Positions 10,729 to 20,248 of a stretch of DNA of 64,000 nucleotides are shown piece by piece. This stretch comes from Leifsonia shinshuensis (lineage in GTDB: Bacteria > Actinomycetota > Actinomycetes > Actinomycetales > Microbacteriaceae). The notes below the pieces were generated by a model. The model did not search any database. It saw only the letters and a list, made by a program, of their open reading frames with translations, and had not been told where the DNA came from. The translations under genes were made by a program, and so were the position numbers. Every line of letters starts with the position of its first letter. Within the stretch, counting starts at the first letter, position 1. The stretch covers positions 2,294,001 to 2,358,000 of the forward strand of contig NZ_JACCFL010000001.1 in assembly GCF_013410375.1 (NCBI RefSeq), in the 5' to 3' direction.

Positions 10729-12741
10729 GTGCAGAGTACGGACACGGTCGGCTACCGCCCCAAGGCCGGCGAGATCCCCACCCAGCCCGGTGTGTACCGG
10801 TTCCGCGACAAGAACCGGCGGGTGCTCTACGTCGGCAAGGCGAAGAACCTCCGCGCGCGGCTGAGCAACTACTTCCAGCCGCTGCGGAGCCTGCACGAGC
10901 GCACCCGGCGGATGGTCACGACCGCGTCCAGCGTCGAGTGGACCGTCGTCGCGAGCGAGTTCGAGGCGCTCCAGCTCGAGTACACCTGGATCAAGGAGTT
11001 CAACCCGCCGTTCAACGTGCAGTTCCGGGATGACAAGTCGTACCCGTACCTCGCGGTGACGCTGGGCGAGCGCATCCCGCGCGTCATGGTCACGCGCAAC
11101 CGCAACCTCAAGGACGCGCGCTACTTCGGCCCGTACACCAAGGTCTGGGCTATCCGCGACACGGTCGACCTGATGCTCAAGGCCTTCCCGGTGCGCAGCT
11201 GCTCGGACGGCGTGTACCGCCGCGCCGAGCTCACCGGGAGGCCGTGCCTGCTCGGAGACATCGGCAAGTGCGCCGCGCCCTGCGTCGGCCGGATCAGCCC
11301 GGAGGACCACCGCGAGCTGGCCGAGGACTTCGTCTCCTTCATGGCGGGCAACGACAGCAAGTACATCCGCGACCTCACCGAGAAGATGAAGCAGGCGGCG
11401 AGCACGCTCGACTACGAGGCCGCCGCGCGGCACCGCGACGCGATCGGCGCGCTCGAGGCGGCCATGGGCAAGAGCGCGGTCGTCCTCCAGGAGAACGTCG
11501 ACCTCGACGCCTTCGGCATCGCCCACGACGAGCTGGCCGCCGCCGTGCAGCAGTTCATCGTCCGCGGCGGCCGGATCCGCGGTGTGCGCTCCTGGGTGGT
11601 CGACAAGGAGCTCGACATCTCGCTGGGCGAGCTGGTCGAGACCGTGCTGCAGAACGCGTACGAGGGCGCCGACGCCCCGCCGCGCGAGATCATCGTGCCC
11701 GAGCTGCCGGAGGACGCCACGGAGCTCGAGCAGTGGCTCATGGCCCGGCGCGTGGAGGCCGACGAGGCCGGCCCGGTGCGGCGCGGCCCCAAGTCCAGCG
11801 GCCGCGTCGAGCTGCGGGTCGCCCAGCGCGGCGACAAGGCCGCGCTCGCGCAGACCGCGGAGATGAACGCGAAGAACGCGCTCATCCTCTACAAGACCCG
11901 GCGCAGCTCCGACTTCGTCGCGCGGTCGAAGGCGCTCAACGACATCCAGGACGCCCTCGGCATGGCTGAGGCCCCGCTGCGCATGGAGTGCTTCGACGTC
12001 TCGCACCTGAGCGGCACGAACATCGTCGCGTCGATGGTCGTGTTCGAGGACGGCCTGCCGCGCAAGGACCAGTACCGGCGGTTCAGCATCCCGGAGTCCA
12101 CCGACGACACCGAGTCGATCTACCAGGTGATCTCGCGCCGGCTGGCGTACCTGAGGGACGGCGGCGACCAGCCGGAGGACACCGGCACCGAGCAGCCCGA
12201 CAGCGAGCAGCCCGACATCGAGCAGCCCGACAGCGACGGCGACGACCCGCGGATCGACGTCGACGCCGAGCTCGCGGAGGCCGCCGAGCGCCGGCGCCGG
12301 AAGTTCTCCTACCCGCCCAACCTGCTCATCGTCGACGGCGGCCAGCCGCAGGTCGCCGCCGCGCAGCGGGCCCTGGAGGAGTCCGGGGTCACCGGCATCC
12401 AGCTCGCCGGCATCGCCAAGCGGCTGGAGGAGATCTGGCTGCCCGACTCCGACTTCCCGGTCATCCTGCCGCGGAACAGCGACGCGCTCTTCCTGGTGCA
12501 GCGCATCCGCGACGAGGCGCACCGCTTCGCGATCACCTACCAGCGGGCGCGGCGCAAGCGCGACATCTCCACCGTGCTCGGCGAGATCCCCGGCCTCGGC
12601 CCCGCGCGCGTGAAGGAGCTGCTCAAGCACTTCGGCTCCGTGGCGCAGCTGCGCCAGGCCACGCCCGAGCAGATCGCCGAGGTGCGCGGCGTCGGCCCGA
12701 CCCTCGCCGCCGCCGTCCACGAGCGCCTCGCCGCCGGCTGA
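10729..12741 (+). CDS. uvrC: UvrABC excinuclease subunit C
   Basis: UvrC (670 residues) makes both incisions in nucleotide excision repair. A GIY-YIG nuclease domain begins near residue 19 ([26 protein letters not shown]). A UVR motif ([23 protein letters not shown]) pairs with UvrB. The RNase H-like nuclease ([24 protein letters not shown]) is next, and a C-terminal helix-hairpin-helix pair ([25 protein letters not shown]) ends the protein. An acidic Glu-Gln-Pro-Asp repeat encoded by 12190-12234 interrupts the RNase H-like domain in a loop. The GTG start lies 9 nt after the uvrA stop and 6 nt after a -10 element. Confidence 0.97.
   Translation: MQSTDTVGYRPKAGEIPTQPGVYRFRDKNRRVLYVGKAKNLRARLSNYFQPLRSLHERTRRMVTTASSVEWTVVASEFEALQLEYTWIKEFNPPFNVQFRDDKSYPYLAVTLGERIPRVMVTRNRNLKDARYFGPYTKVWAIRDTVDLMLKAFPVRSCSDGVYRRAELTGRPCLLGDIGKCAAPCVGRISPEDHRELAEDFVSFMAGNDSKYIRDLTEKMKQAASTLDYEAAARHRDAIGALEAAMGKSAVVLQENVDLDAFGIAHDELAAAVQQFIVRGGRIRGVRSWVVDKELDISLGELVETVLQNAYEGADAPPREIIVPELPEDATELEQWLMARRVEADEAGPVRRGPKSSGRVELRVAQRGDKAALAQTAEMNAKNALILYKTRRSSDFVARSKALNDIQDALGMAEAPLRMECFDVSHLSGTNIVASMVVFEDGLPRKDQYRRFSIPESTDDTESIYQVISRRLAYLRDGGDQPEDTGTEQPDSEQPDIEQPDSDGDDPRIDVDAELAEAAERRRRKFSYPPNLLIVDGGQPQVAAAQRALEESGVTGIQLAGIAKRLEEIWLPDSDFPVILPRNSDALFLVQRIRDEAHRFAITYQRARRKRDISTVLGEIPGLGPARVKELLKHFGSVAQLRQATPEQIAEVRGVGPTLAAAVHERLAAG
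12190..12234 (+). repeat. 15-bp in-frame tandem repeat, 3 copies, in uvrC
   Basis: Three copies of GAGCAGCCCGAC plus a variable codon (AGC, ATC, AGC) encode [15 protein letters not shown]. This acidic loop lies between the two halves of the UvrC RNase H-like domain. The copies are identical except for one codon, which suggests recent slippage expansion. Confidence 0.9.
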
Positions 12742-12820
12742 GCGCGGCCCACCCGCGAAGAGGGGACCGCGCAAGCGCGCACCGGCACGGGAAACCGTCT
12801 CGGGCCGGCGGGTCAGTCGG

Positions 12821-12826
12821 TAGGCT
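12821..12826 (+). promoter_or_regulatory. -10 element (TAGGCT) of rapZ
   Basis: TAGGCT lies 30 nt before the GTG of rapZ, giving a leader of about 24 nt that contains the AAGGAG ribosome-binding site (12846-12851). Confidence 0.5.
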
Positions 12827-12856
12827 GGTCGCACGCGGTTCAGAGAAGGAGAGCAC

Positions 12857-13744
12857 GTGGCGACCGACATCGACACGAACGCCGAACAGCAGGAAGTGCT
12901 GATCGTGACCGGGATGTCGGGCGCGGGCCGGTCGACGGTCGCGAACGCCCTCGAAGACCTCGACTGGTACGTGGTCGACAACCTGCCTCCGCAGATGCTG
13001 CGGCCGCTCATCGAGCTGGCGAACCGGGCGGAGTCCGGGCTGCCGCGGATCGCCGCGGTGGTCGACGTCCGGGGCCGCAACTTCTTCGAGGACCTGCAGT
13101 CCATGATCCAGAGCCTGCGCGAGGGCACCAAGGTGCGCGTGCTGTTCCTGGAGGCCTCCGACGCCGTGCTCGTCCGCCGCTTCGAGCAGGTGCGCCGCCC
13201 GCACCCGCTGCAGGGCAACGGCACCATCCTCGACGGCATCGACGCGGAGCGCGCCCGGCTGCGCGAGATCCGCGAGGCGAGCGACATCATCGTCGACACC
13301 ACCGATCTGAACATCCACCAGCTCGCCACCAACATCACCGACACCTTCGCGGCGGAGGACACGGCCGGCGTGCAGGTGACCGTGATGAGCTTCGGCTTCA
13401 AGTACGGCCTGCCGCCCGACGCCGACCTGGTCGCCGACGCGCGGTTCCTGCCCAACCCGTTCTGGAATCCCGAGCTGCGCCCGCACACGGGACTGGACGA
13501 GATCGTGCGCGACTACGTGCTCGAACAGGACGGCGCGGAGGAGTTCATTACCGGCTACGTCGCCGCGATGCGCCCGATCTTCGCCGGATACCAGCGGGAG
13601 AACAAGCGGCACGCGATGATCGCGATAGGCTGCACGGGAGGGAAGCACCGGTCCGTCGCGATAGCCGAAGAGCTCGCGGCCCGGTTGAGGGGCTTCCCCG
13701 GCGTCGCGGTCAACACCAAGCACCGCGACCTGGGCCGTGAATGA
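12857..13744 (+). CDS. rapZ: RapZ-family nucleotide-binding protein
   Basis: This is a 295-residue RapZ/YvcJ family protein. In E. coli RapZ is the adaptor that targets the GlmZ sRNA to RNase E; the actinobacterial role is not settled. The P-loop region reads VTGMSGAGRSTVANALEDLDWYVVDNLPPQM, so the usual Walker A Lys is Arg; I recall the same change in other actinobacterial members. The C-terminal RNA-binding-type domain has IAIGCTGGKHRSVAIAEELA. GTG start with AAGGAG 5 nt upstream. It lies between uvrC and whiA as in other actinobacteria, but the yvcK-like gene usually found between rapZ and whiA is absent. Confidence 0.93.
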   Translation: MATDIDTNAEQQEVLIVTGMSGAGRSTVANALEDLDWYVVDNLPPQMLRPLIELANRAESGLPRIAAVVDVRGRNFFEDLQSMIQSLREGTKVRVLFLEASDAVLVRRFEQVRRPHPLQGNGTILDGIDAERARLREIREASDIIVDTTDLNIHQLATNITDTFAAEDTAGVQVTVMSFGFKYGLPPDADLVADARFLPNPFWNPELRPHTGLDEIVRDYVLEQDGAEEFITGYVAAMRPIFAGYQRENKRHAMIAIGCTGGKHRSVAIAEELAARLRGFPGVAVNTKHRDLGRE

Positions 13745-13801
13745 TGCCGGCCGCCCACTTCACGGCGTGACCCGCGCCGTCTTTCACAGTTAGGAATCCG
13801 A

Positions 13802-14782
13802 TTGGCTCTCACCGCCGACGTCAAAGACGAACTCACGAAGGTCGAAGTCAGCAAGACGACCGTCCGCGCCGCGGAGCTCGCGACCATCCTGCGGTTCTCG
13901 GGCGGCCTGCACCTGATCGGCGGCCGGATCGCGGTGGAGAGCGAGCTGGACACGCCCGAGCTCGCCCGCCGCGTCCGCAAGGACCTCGCCGAGCTGTACG
14001 GCGTCCGCAGCGACGTCTCCGTCATCTCGGCCTCCGGCGTCCGCCGCAGCAGCCAGTACCTGGTCCGCGTCCTCGAGGGCGGCGAGACGCTCGCCCGGCA
14101 GACCGGCCTGCTGGACGCCCGCCGCCGCCCGATCCGCGGCCTCCCGAACCGGCTGACCACGGGCTCCCGCGAGGAGCTCGCGGCGGTCTGGCGCGGCGCG
14201 TTCCTCGCGCACGGCTCGCTGACCGACCCCGGCCGCTCCGCCGCGCTGGAGGTCACCTGCCCCGGCAACGAGGCCGCGATGGCCCTGGTCGGCGCCGCCG
14301 GCCGCCTGGGCGTGCCGGCCAAGGCGCGCGAGGTGCGCGGCGTGCACCGCGTCGTCATCCGCGACGGCGAGGCGATCAGCGCGATGCTGGTGCAGATGGG
14401 CGCGGCAGAGACGGTCGCCAACTGGGAGGAGCTGCGCCAGCGCCGCGAGGTGCGCGCGACGGCGAACCGCCTGGTGAACTTCGACGACGCCAACCTGCGC
14501 CGCTCCGCCCAGGCCGCCGTCGCCGCCTGCGCCCGCGTCGAGCGCGCCCTGGAGATCCTCGGCCCGGACGTCCCCGAGCACCTGCGCTACGCGGGCGAGC
14601 TCCGCCTGGCGCACCGCGACGCCAGCCTCGACGAGCTCGGCCACCACGCCGACCCGCCCATGACCAAGGACGCCGTCGCCGGCCGCATCCGCCGCCTCCT
14701 GGCGATGGCCGACAAGAAGGCCTCCGAGCTGGACATCCCCGGCACCGACGCCAACCTCCCGGCCGACCTGGATGAGGTGTAG
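13802..14782 (+). CDS. whiA: WhiA DNA-binding protein
   Basis: This is a 326-residue WhiA, a sporulation and cell-division regulator in Streptomyces that is conserved in Gram-positive bacteria. The N-terminal two thirds form a degenerate LAGLIDADG homing-endonuclease fold ([34 protein letters not shown]). The C-terminal helix-turn-helix includes [26 protein letters not shown]. The start is TTG at 13802 with AGGAA 5 nt upstream; no ATG or GTG lies near enough to give the conserved N-terminus [11 protein letters not shown]. It follows rapZ by 57 nt and may be co-transcribed with it. Confidence 0.93.
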   Translation: MALTADVKDELTKVEVSKTTVRAAELATILRFSGGLHLIGGRIAVESELDTPELARRVRKDLAELYGVRSDVSVISASGVRRSSQYLVRVLEGGETLARQTGLLDARRRPIRGLPNRLTTGSREELAAVWRGAFLAHGSLTDPGRSAALEVTCPGNEAAMALVGAAGRLGVPAKAREVRGVHRVVIRDGEAISAMLVQMGAAETVANWEELRQRREVRATANRLVNFDDANLRRSAQAAVAACARVERALEILGPDVPEHLRYAGELRLAHRDASLDELGHHADPPMTKDAVAGRIRRLLAMADKKASELDIPGTDANLPADLDEV

Positions 14783-14839
14783 TTTCCGCAGTGGGCGTGC
14801 GGCCGGGAAGGAACCCGCGACCGGCCGGGTTGCCCTCAC

Positions 14840-14845
14840 TAGACT
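14840..14845 (+). promoter_or_regulatory. -10 element (TAGACT) of sodA
   Basis: TAGACT lies 52 nt before the sodA ATG, giving a leader of about 46 nt with a GGAG ribosome-binding site near 14887. Confidence 0.5.
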
Positions 14846-14897
14846 GGACAAGTCGCCCGATTCGGGTCTCGAAGAAGAACAACTGTGGAGATGAGTA

Positions 14898-15524
14898 ATG
14901 GCTGACTACACGCTCGCCGACCTTCCGTACGACTACTCGGCCCTGGAGCCGAACATCAGCGGCCGGATCATGGAGCTGCACCACGACAAGCACCACAAGG
15001 CGTATGTGGACGGCGCCAACACCGCCCTCGCCAAGCTGGCCGAGGCCCGCGACGCCGACGACCTGACCTACGTCAACAAGCTGCAGAAGGACCTGGCGTT
15101 CAACCTCGCCGGCCACGTCAACCACACGGTCTTCTGGAACAACCTGTCCCCGGAGGGCGGCGACAAGCCGACCGGCGAGCTCGCCGCGGCGATCGACGAG
15201 TTCTTCGGCTCGTTCGACAAGTTCCGCGCCCACTTCACGGCGTCGGCGCTCGGCATCCAGGGCTCCGGCTGGTCGATCCTCGCGTGGGACTCGCTCGGCC
15301 AGAAGCTCATCATCGAGCAGCTCTACGACCACCAGGGCAACCTCGCGGCGGCCACCATCCCGCTGCTGCTGCTCGACATGTGGGAGCACGCCTTCTACCT
15401 CGACTACGTCAATGTGAAGGCGGATTACGTCAAGGCGTTCTGGAACATCACCAACTGGGCGGACGTCAACGACCGCTTCGAGAAGGCCCGCGAGAAGACC
15501 TCCGGTCTGCTGCTACTGTCGTAG
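14898..15524 (+). CDS. sodA: Superoxide dismutase (Mn/Fe type)
   Basis: This 208-residue Mn/Fe superoxide dismutase converts superoxide to hydrogen peroxide and oxygen. The four metal ligands are in place: H28 ([11 protein letters not shown]), H76 ([12 protein letters not shown]), D160 and H164 ([12 protein letters not shown]). The GIQGSGW motif is also present. There is no signal peptide, so it is cytosolic unless exported by another route. Mn and Fe preference cannot be decided from sequence alone. It has its own promoter and a strong terminator, so it is a single-gene unit inserted between whiA and gap. Confidence 0.96.
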   Translation: MADYTLADLPYDYSALEPNISGRIMELHHDKHHKAYVDGANTALAKLAEARDADDLTYVNKLQKDLAFNLAGHVNHTVFWNNLSPEGGDKPTGELAAAIDEFFGSFDKFRAHFTASALGIQGSGWSILAWDSLGQKLIIEQLYDHQGNLAAATIPLLLLDMWEHAFYLDYVNVKADYVKAFWNITNWADVNDRFEKAREKTSGLLLLS

Positions 15525-15530
15525 CGGAAA

Positions 15531-15562
15531 GGCGTCCCGGGAGGGAGCCTTCCCGGGACGCC
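15531..15562 (+). terminator. Rho-independent-type terminator of sodA
   Basis: A 12-bp perfect stem (GGCGTCCCGGGA with TCCCGGGACGCC) and an 8-nt loop begin 6 nt after the sodA stop. Confidence 0.8.
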
Positions 15563-15575
15563 GCCGTCCGCCTGA

Positions 15576-16631
<1,056 letters not shown>

Positions 16632-16646
16632 GGGCCGGGAACCGAC

Positions 16647-17864
16647 GTGACGCTCCGCACCCTCGACTCACTCGGTTCGCTCGCGGGAAAACGCGTCGTC
16701 GTCCGCTGTGATCTGAACGTCCCCCTCCAGGACGGGAAGATCACGGACGACGGTCGCGTGCGAGCGTCGATTCCCACCCTCGACGCCCTGATCAATCAGG
16801 GCGCCAGGGTGGTCGTGATCTCCCACCTCGGCCGCCCCGACGGCGCGCCGGATTCGAAGTACAGCCTGGCCCCGGTGGCCCAGCGGCTCTCGGAGCTGCT
16901 GGGGAAGCCGGTGACCTTCGCGCAGGACACCGTCGGCGCTGGCGCCGAGTCGGCGGTCGCCGGCCTGAAGGACGGCGACGTCGCCCTGCTGGAGAACCTC
17001 CGGTTCAACCCGGGGGAGACCGCCAAGGACGACGCGGAGCGCGAGGCCTTCGCCGCCAAGCTCGCCGCGTTCGGCGACGCGTTCGTGTCGGACGGCTTCG
17101 GCGTCGTCCACCGCAAGCAGGCCAGCGTGTACGAGCTCGCCAAGGCGCTCCCGAGCGCCGCGGGCACGCTCATCGCGACCGAGCTGGACGTGCTCGACCG
17201 GCTCACCGAGAACCCCGAGCGGCCCTACGCGGTCGTGCTCGGCGGCTCCAAGGTGTCGGACAAGCTCGGCGTGATCGGCCACCTGCTCCCGCGCGTCGAC
17301 TCGCTGCTCATCGGCGGCGGCATGCTGTTCACCTTCCTCGCCGCGCTCGGCCACAAGGTGGGCTCCAGCCTGCTGGAGGCCGACCAGCTCGACACCGTGA
17401 AGGGCTACCTGGCGAAGGCCGAGGAGCTCGGCGTCGAGATCGTGCTGCCGCGCGACGTGGTCGTGGCCTCGAAGTTCGGCGCGGACGCGGAGCACGTGGT
17501 GCGCCCGATCGACGGCATCGAGGACACCGACTGGGGCGCCTCCGGGCTCGGCCTCGACATCGGCCCCGCCACCGGCGAGCTGTTCTCGGAGTACATCCGC
17601 GGCGCCCGCACGGTGTTCTGGAACGGCCCGATGGGCGTCTTCGAGCTGGCGCCGTTCGCGGCAGGCACCAAGGCGATCGCGCAGGCGCTCACCGAGGTCG
17701 ACGGCCTCGGCGTCGTCGGCGGGGGAGACTCCGCGGCCGCCGTGCGCGCGCTCGGCTTCTCCGACGATCAGTTCGGTCACATTTCTACCGGTGGCGGCGC
17801 GAGCCTCGAGTTCCTCGAGGGCAAGCGCCTGCCGGGTCTGGAGGTCCTGGGATGGCAGCAGTGA
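16647..17864 (+). CDS. pgk: Phosphoglycerate kinase
   Basis: This 405-residue phosphoglycerate kinase transfers phosphate from 1,3-bisphosphoglycerate to ADP. The N-terminal substrate domain has VVVRCDLNVPLQDGKI, SHLGRPDG and LLENLRFNPGE. The C-terminal nucleotide domain has VLGGSKVSDKLGVI, NGPMGVFE and VGGGDSAAAVRALG. The GTG start (16647) follows gap by 15 nt. The 3' end overlaps tpiA by 13 nt, which implies coupled translation. Confidence 0.98.
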   Translation: MTLRTLDSLGSLAGKRVVVRCDLNVPLQDGKITDDGRVRASIPTLDALINQGARVVVISHLGRPDGAPDSKYSLAPVAQRLSELLGKPVTFAQDTVGAGAESAVAGLKDGDVALLENLRFNPGETAKDDAEREAFAAKLAAFGDAFVSDGFGVVHRKQASVYELAKALPSAAGTLIATELDVLDRLTENPERPYAVVLGGSKVSDKLGVIGHLLPRVDSLLIGGGMLFTFLAALGHKVGSSLLEADQLDTVKGYLAKAEELGVEIVLPRDVVVASKFGADAEHVVRPIDGIEDTDWGASGLGLDIGPATGELFSEYIRGARTVFWNGPMGVFELAPFAAGTKAIAQALTEVDGLGVVGGGDSAAAVRALGFSDDQFGHISTGGGASLEFLEGKRLPGLEVLGWQQ

Positions 17865-18655
17865 ACGGTTCCGTGCGGCGCGTCCCGCTGATCGCGGGCA
17901 ACTGGAAGATGAACCTCGACCACCTGCAGGCGATCGCGGTCGTCCAGAAGCTGGCGTGGACGCTGAAGGACGCGGGGCACGACTACTCGGCCGTCGAGGT
18001 CGCCGTCTTCCCGCCCTTCACCGACCTGCGCAGCGTGCAGACGCTGGTCTCGGCCGACAAGCTCCCGATCGCCTTCGGCGGCCAGGACGTGTCCGAGCAC
18101 GACTCGGGCGCGTACACCGGCGAGATCGCCGCGTCGTTCCTGGCGGCGCTGGAGTCGCGCTATGTGATCATCGGCCACTCGGAGCGCCGGACGCTCCACA
18201 ACGAGACCGACGAGCAGGTCGCGGCGAAGGTCGCGCAGGCGATCAAGAACAACATCGCGCCGATCATCTGCGTCGGCGAGACGGCGGAGGACCTGGAGAC
18301 GCACGGCGCGAGCGCCGTCCCGGTGGCGCAGCTGCGCGCCGCCCTGGCGTCCGTCGACTCGGCGGCGGACTTCGTCGTCGCGTACGAGCCGGTCTGGGCC
18401 ATCGGGTCCGGTCAGGCGGCGACGCCGGAGCAGGCCGAGCAGGTCGCAGCGGCGCTGCGCGGGGTCATCGTCGAGCTGCTCGGCGAGGACGTCGCGGCCA
18501 AGACGCGCATCCTCTACGGCGGCTCGGTGAAGTCGGGCAACATCGCGGGCTTCATGCGCGAGCCGAATGTCGACGGTGCGCTCGTCGGCGGCGCGAGCCT
18601 GGACGTGGCCGAGTTCTCGGCCATCATCCGCTACCAGAAGCACGTCGGACTCTGA
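17852..18655 (+). CDS. tpiA: Triose-phosphate isomerase
   Basis: This 267-residue TIM-barrel enzyme interconverts dihydroxyacetone phosphate and glyceraldehyde 3-phosphate. Visible active-site motifs are AGNWKMN (Lys), IGHSERR (electrophile His), AYEPVWAIGSG (catalytic Glu) and YGGSVKSGN (phosphate loop). The ATG at 17852 is favoured because GGAGG sits 7 nt upstream; an alternative GTG at 17861 overlaps the pgk stop but has poor spacing. It is the last gene of the glycolytic set, followed by a hairpin. Confidence 0.97.
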   Translation: MAAVNGSVRRVPLIAGNWKMNLDHLQAIAVVQKLAWTLKDAGHDYSAVEVAVFPPFTDLRSVQTLVSADKLPIAFGGQDVSEHDSGAYTGEIAASFLAALESRYVIIGHSERRTLHNETDEQVAAKVAQAIKNNIAPIICVGETAEDLETHGASAVPVAQLRAALASVDSAADFVVAYEPVWAIGSGQAATPEQAEQVAAALRGVIVELLGEDVAAKTRILYGGSVKSGNIAGFMREPNVDGALVGGASLDVAEFSAIIRYQKHVGL

Positions 18656-18660
18656 CGGCG

Positions 18661-18696
18661 CGCGGCGGCTCCCCGCAACCGGGGTGAGCCGCCGCG
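18661..18696 (+). terminator. Hairpin terminator after tpiA
   Basis: CGCGGCGGCTC (18661-18671) pairs perfectly with GAGCCGCCGCG (18686-18696). The loop is itself partly self-complementary. It begins 6 nt after the tpiA stop. Confidence 0.7.
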
Positions 18697-18708
18697 CCCT
18701 CCGGCGGT

Positions 18709-18714
18709 TATACT
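18709..18714 (+). promoter_or_regulatory. -10 element (TATACT) of secG
   Basis: TATACT immediately after the tpiA terminator would start transcription near 18721, with a leader of about 43 nt carrying AAAGG before the secG GTG. I see no convincing -35. Confidence 0.55.
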
Positions 18715-18763
18715 GGTCGTTGGTTTTGCCGGGCGCGGGCCCGGTCGCATCGAAAGGTCAAGC

Positions 18764-19009
18764 GTGCAGATTCTCACGGTCATCCTCCAGGTCCTGCTGG
18801 GGATCACCAGCCTCCTGCTGACCCTCCTCATCCTGTTGCACAAGGGACGCGGCGGCGGCCTCTCCGACATGTTCGGCGGCGGCGTCACCTCCAACCTCGG
18901 CGCGTCGGGCGTCGCGGAGCGTAACCTCAACAGGATCACCGTCATTCTCGGGCTCATCTGGATCACCTGCATCGTCGTCCTGGGCCTCATCACCAAGTTC
19001 AGCGCCTAG
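18764..19009 (+). CDS. secG: Preprotein translocase subunit SecG
   Basis: This 81-residue SecG is the small accessory subunit of the SecYEG protein-export channel. It has the typical two TM helices (residues 2-23 and about 53-77) separated by a Gly-rich cytoplasmic loop, KGRGGGLSDMFGGG, which is the family signature. GTG start with AAAGGTC upstream. Its position after tpiA is conserved in actinobacteria. It is probably co-transcribed with rbpA, 27 nt downstream. Confidence 0.93.
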   Translation: MQILTVILQVLLGITSLLLTLLILLHKGRGGGLSDMFGGGVTSNLGASGVAERNLNRITVILGLIWITCIVVLGLITKFSA

Positions 19010-19036
19010 CCGGCGCGCCTTCACCAGAGGAGAAAC

Positions 19037-19402
19037 ATGGCATCCGGAGGAAGCGCAATCCGTGGCTCGCGCGTCGGCGCAGGCCCGATGGGGGAGCAGG
19101 ACCGGGGTTTCCACGCCGAGCGCGTGGCGATCTCGTACTGGGACGCCCTCGGCAACGAGACCGTCCGCTATTTCGCGGCGAACCTGCCCGACGAGGAGAT
19201 CCCCGACGTGATCGACTCGCCGTCCACCGGCCTCCCGGCCGGCCGCGACAAGGAGAACCCGCCGTCGGTCGCGAAGACCGAGCCCTACAAGACGCACCTG
19301 GCCTACGTGAAGGAGCGCCGCTCGGAGGAGGAGGCGGAGCAGCTGCTCGAGGACGCCCTCAACCAGCTGCGCGCCCGCCGCGGCAAGCCCACCAGCAACT
19401 AG
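19037..19402 (+). CDS. rbpA: RNA polymerase-binding protein RbpA
   Basis: This 121-residue RbpA is an actinobacteria-specific RNA polymerase and sigma-binding protein that stabilises open promoter complexes. The N-terminal SAIRGSRVGAGPMGEQDRG segment, the core domain (RVAISYWDALGNETVRYFA) and the C-terminal helical sigma-interaction domain (THLAYVKERRSEEEAEQLLEDALNQLRARR) are in order. A strong AGAGGAGAAAC ribosome-binding site precedes the ATG. A long terminator follows the gene. Its presence by itself marks the organism as an actinobacterium. Confidence 0.95.
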   Translation: MASGGSAIRGSRVGAGPMGEQDRGFHAERVAISYWDALGNETVRYFAANLPDEEIPDVIDSPSTGLPAGRDKENPPSVAKTEPYKTHLAYVKERRSEEEAEQLLEDALNQLRARRGKPTSN

Positions 19403-19414
19403 AGCATCAATCGA

Positions 19415-19449
19415 AGAAGCCCCGCCGGTCGATGACCGGCGGGGCTTCT
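19415..19449. terminator. Bidirectional terminator between rbpA and pgl
   Basis: A perfect 16-bp stem (AGAAGCCCCGCCGGTC with its complement) and a 3-nt loop lie between two convergent genes. The arms end in TTCT on one strand and begin with AGAA, so the hairpin can serve both directions. Confidence 0.9.
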
Positions 19450-19477
19450 CGTGTGTCTGCGCTTTGTAGGTTCGGGC

Positions 19478-20248
19478 TCAGTAGCTCGGAGCGATGAGGT
19501 TCTCCGGCACGTCTACCGCGGCGTCCTTGTCCACGAAGAACACGGTGCGCTTGCGGCCCTTGGCGCCGGCGACCGGCACTTCCGTGTAGCTCGCGCCGGC
19601 GAGGGCGAGCCCGAGAGCGCTCGCCTTGTCGCTGCCCGACAGCACCAGCCAGATCCGGTCGGAGGCGTTGAGCACCGGCCGGGTGAGGCTGAGGCGCTGC
19701 GGCGGCGGCTTGGGCGACTCGCGCTCGACGATGACCGTGGCCTCCGTCTCGCGGATGCCCGCGCGGTCCGGGAACAGCGACGCGATGTGGCCGTCCGGCC
19801 CGACGCCCAGGAAGGTGATGTCGAACTTCGGGAAGGCCTGACCCTCCGGGGCGAACGCCTGCAGCTCGGCGGCGTAGACGCTCGCGGCCTCCTCGATGTC
19901 GGGGATCTCGTCCGACGCCGGGAACGGGTGGATGTTCTCCGGCGGCACCGGGAGGTGGTCGAGGAGCGCCTCGCGCGCCTGGCGCTCGTTGCGCTCCTCG
20001 CTCGACTTCTCGACGAACCGCTCGTCACCCCACCAGAAGTGCACCTTCGACCAGTCGATGGTGTCGCGCGCCGGCGAGCCGTTCACGGCCTCCAGCACCG
20101 CGATCCCCATCGTGCCGCCCGTGAGCGCGATGTTGGCCGCGCCCAGGTCGTCGAGGATGTCGATCGTCTTGGTGAGGAAACGCGCGGCCACCGACGCGGC
20201 GAGGGCCTCCTTGTCAGGGTGGACGAGCACCCGCCGTTCGTTCGTCAT
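19478..20248 (-). CDS. pgl: 6-phosphogluconolactonase
   Basis: This 256-residue enzyme hydrolyses 6-phosphogluconolactone to 6-phosphogluconate, the second step of the oxidative pentose phosphate pathway. Family motifs are ALTGGTMGIAVLEAV, VHFWWGDERFV (catalytic region) and FLGVGPDGHIASLFPD. It is the last gene of the minus-strand operon. Its ATG overlaps the opcA stop by 4 bp (ATGA), consistent with coupled translation. Confidence 0.95.
   Translation of the reverse strand: MTNERRVLVHPDKEALAASVAARFLTKTIDILDDLGAANIALTGGTMGIAVLEAVNGSPARDTIDWSKVHFWWGDERFVEKSSEERNERQAREALLDHLPVPPENIHPFPASDEIPDIEEAASVYAAELQAFAPEGQAFPKFDITFLGVGPDGHIASLFPDRAGIRETEATVIVERESPKPPPQRLSLTRPVLNASDRIWLVLSGSDKASALGLALAGASYTEVPVAGAKGRKRTVFFVDKDAAVDVPENLIAPSY

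Noticed and set aside
14800..14827. Hairpin CGGCCGG...CCGGCCG between whiA and sodA as a terminator
   Set aside because: Only 7 bp with a 14-nt loop in a GC-rich interval; not distinguishable from background pairing.
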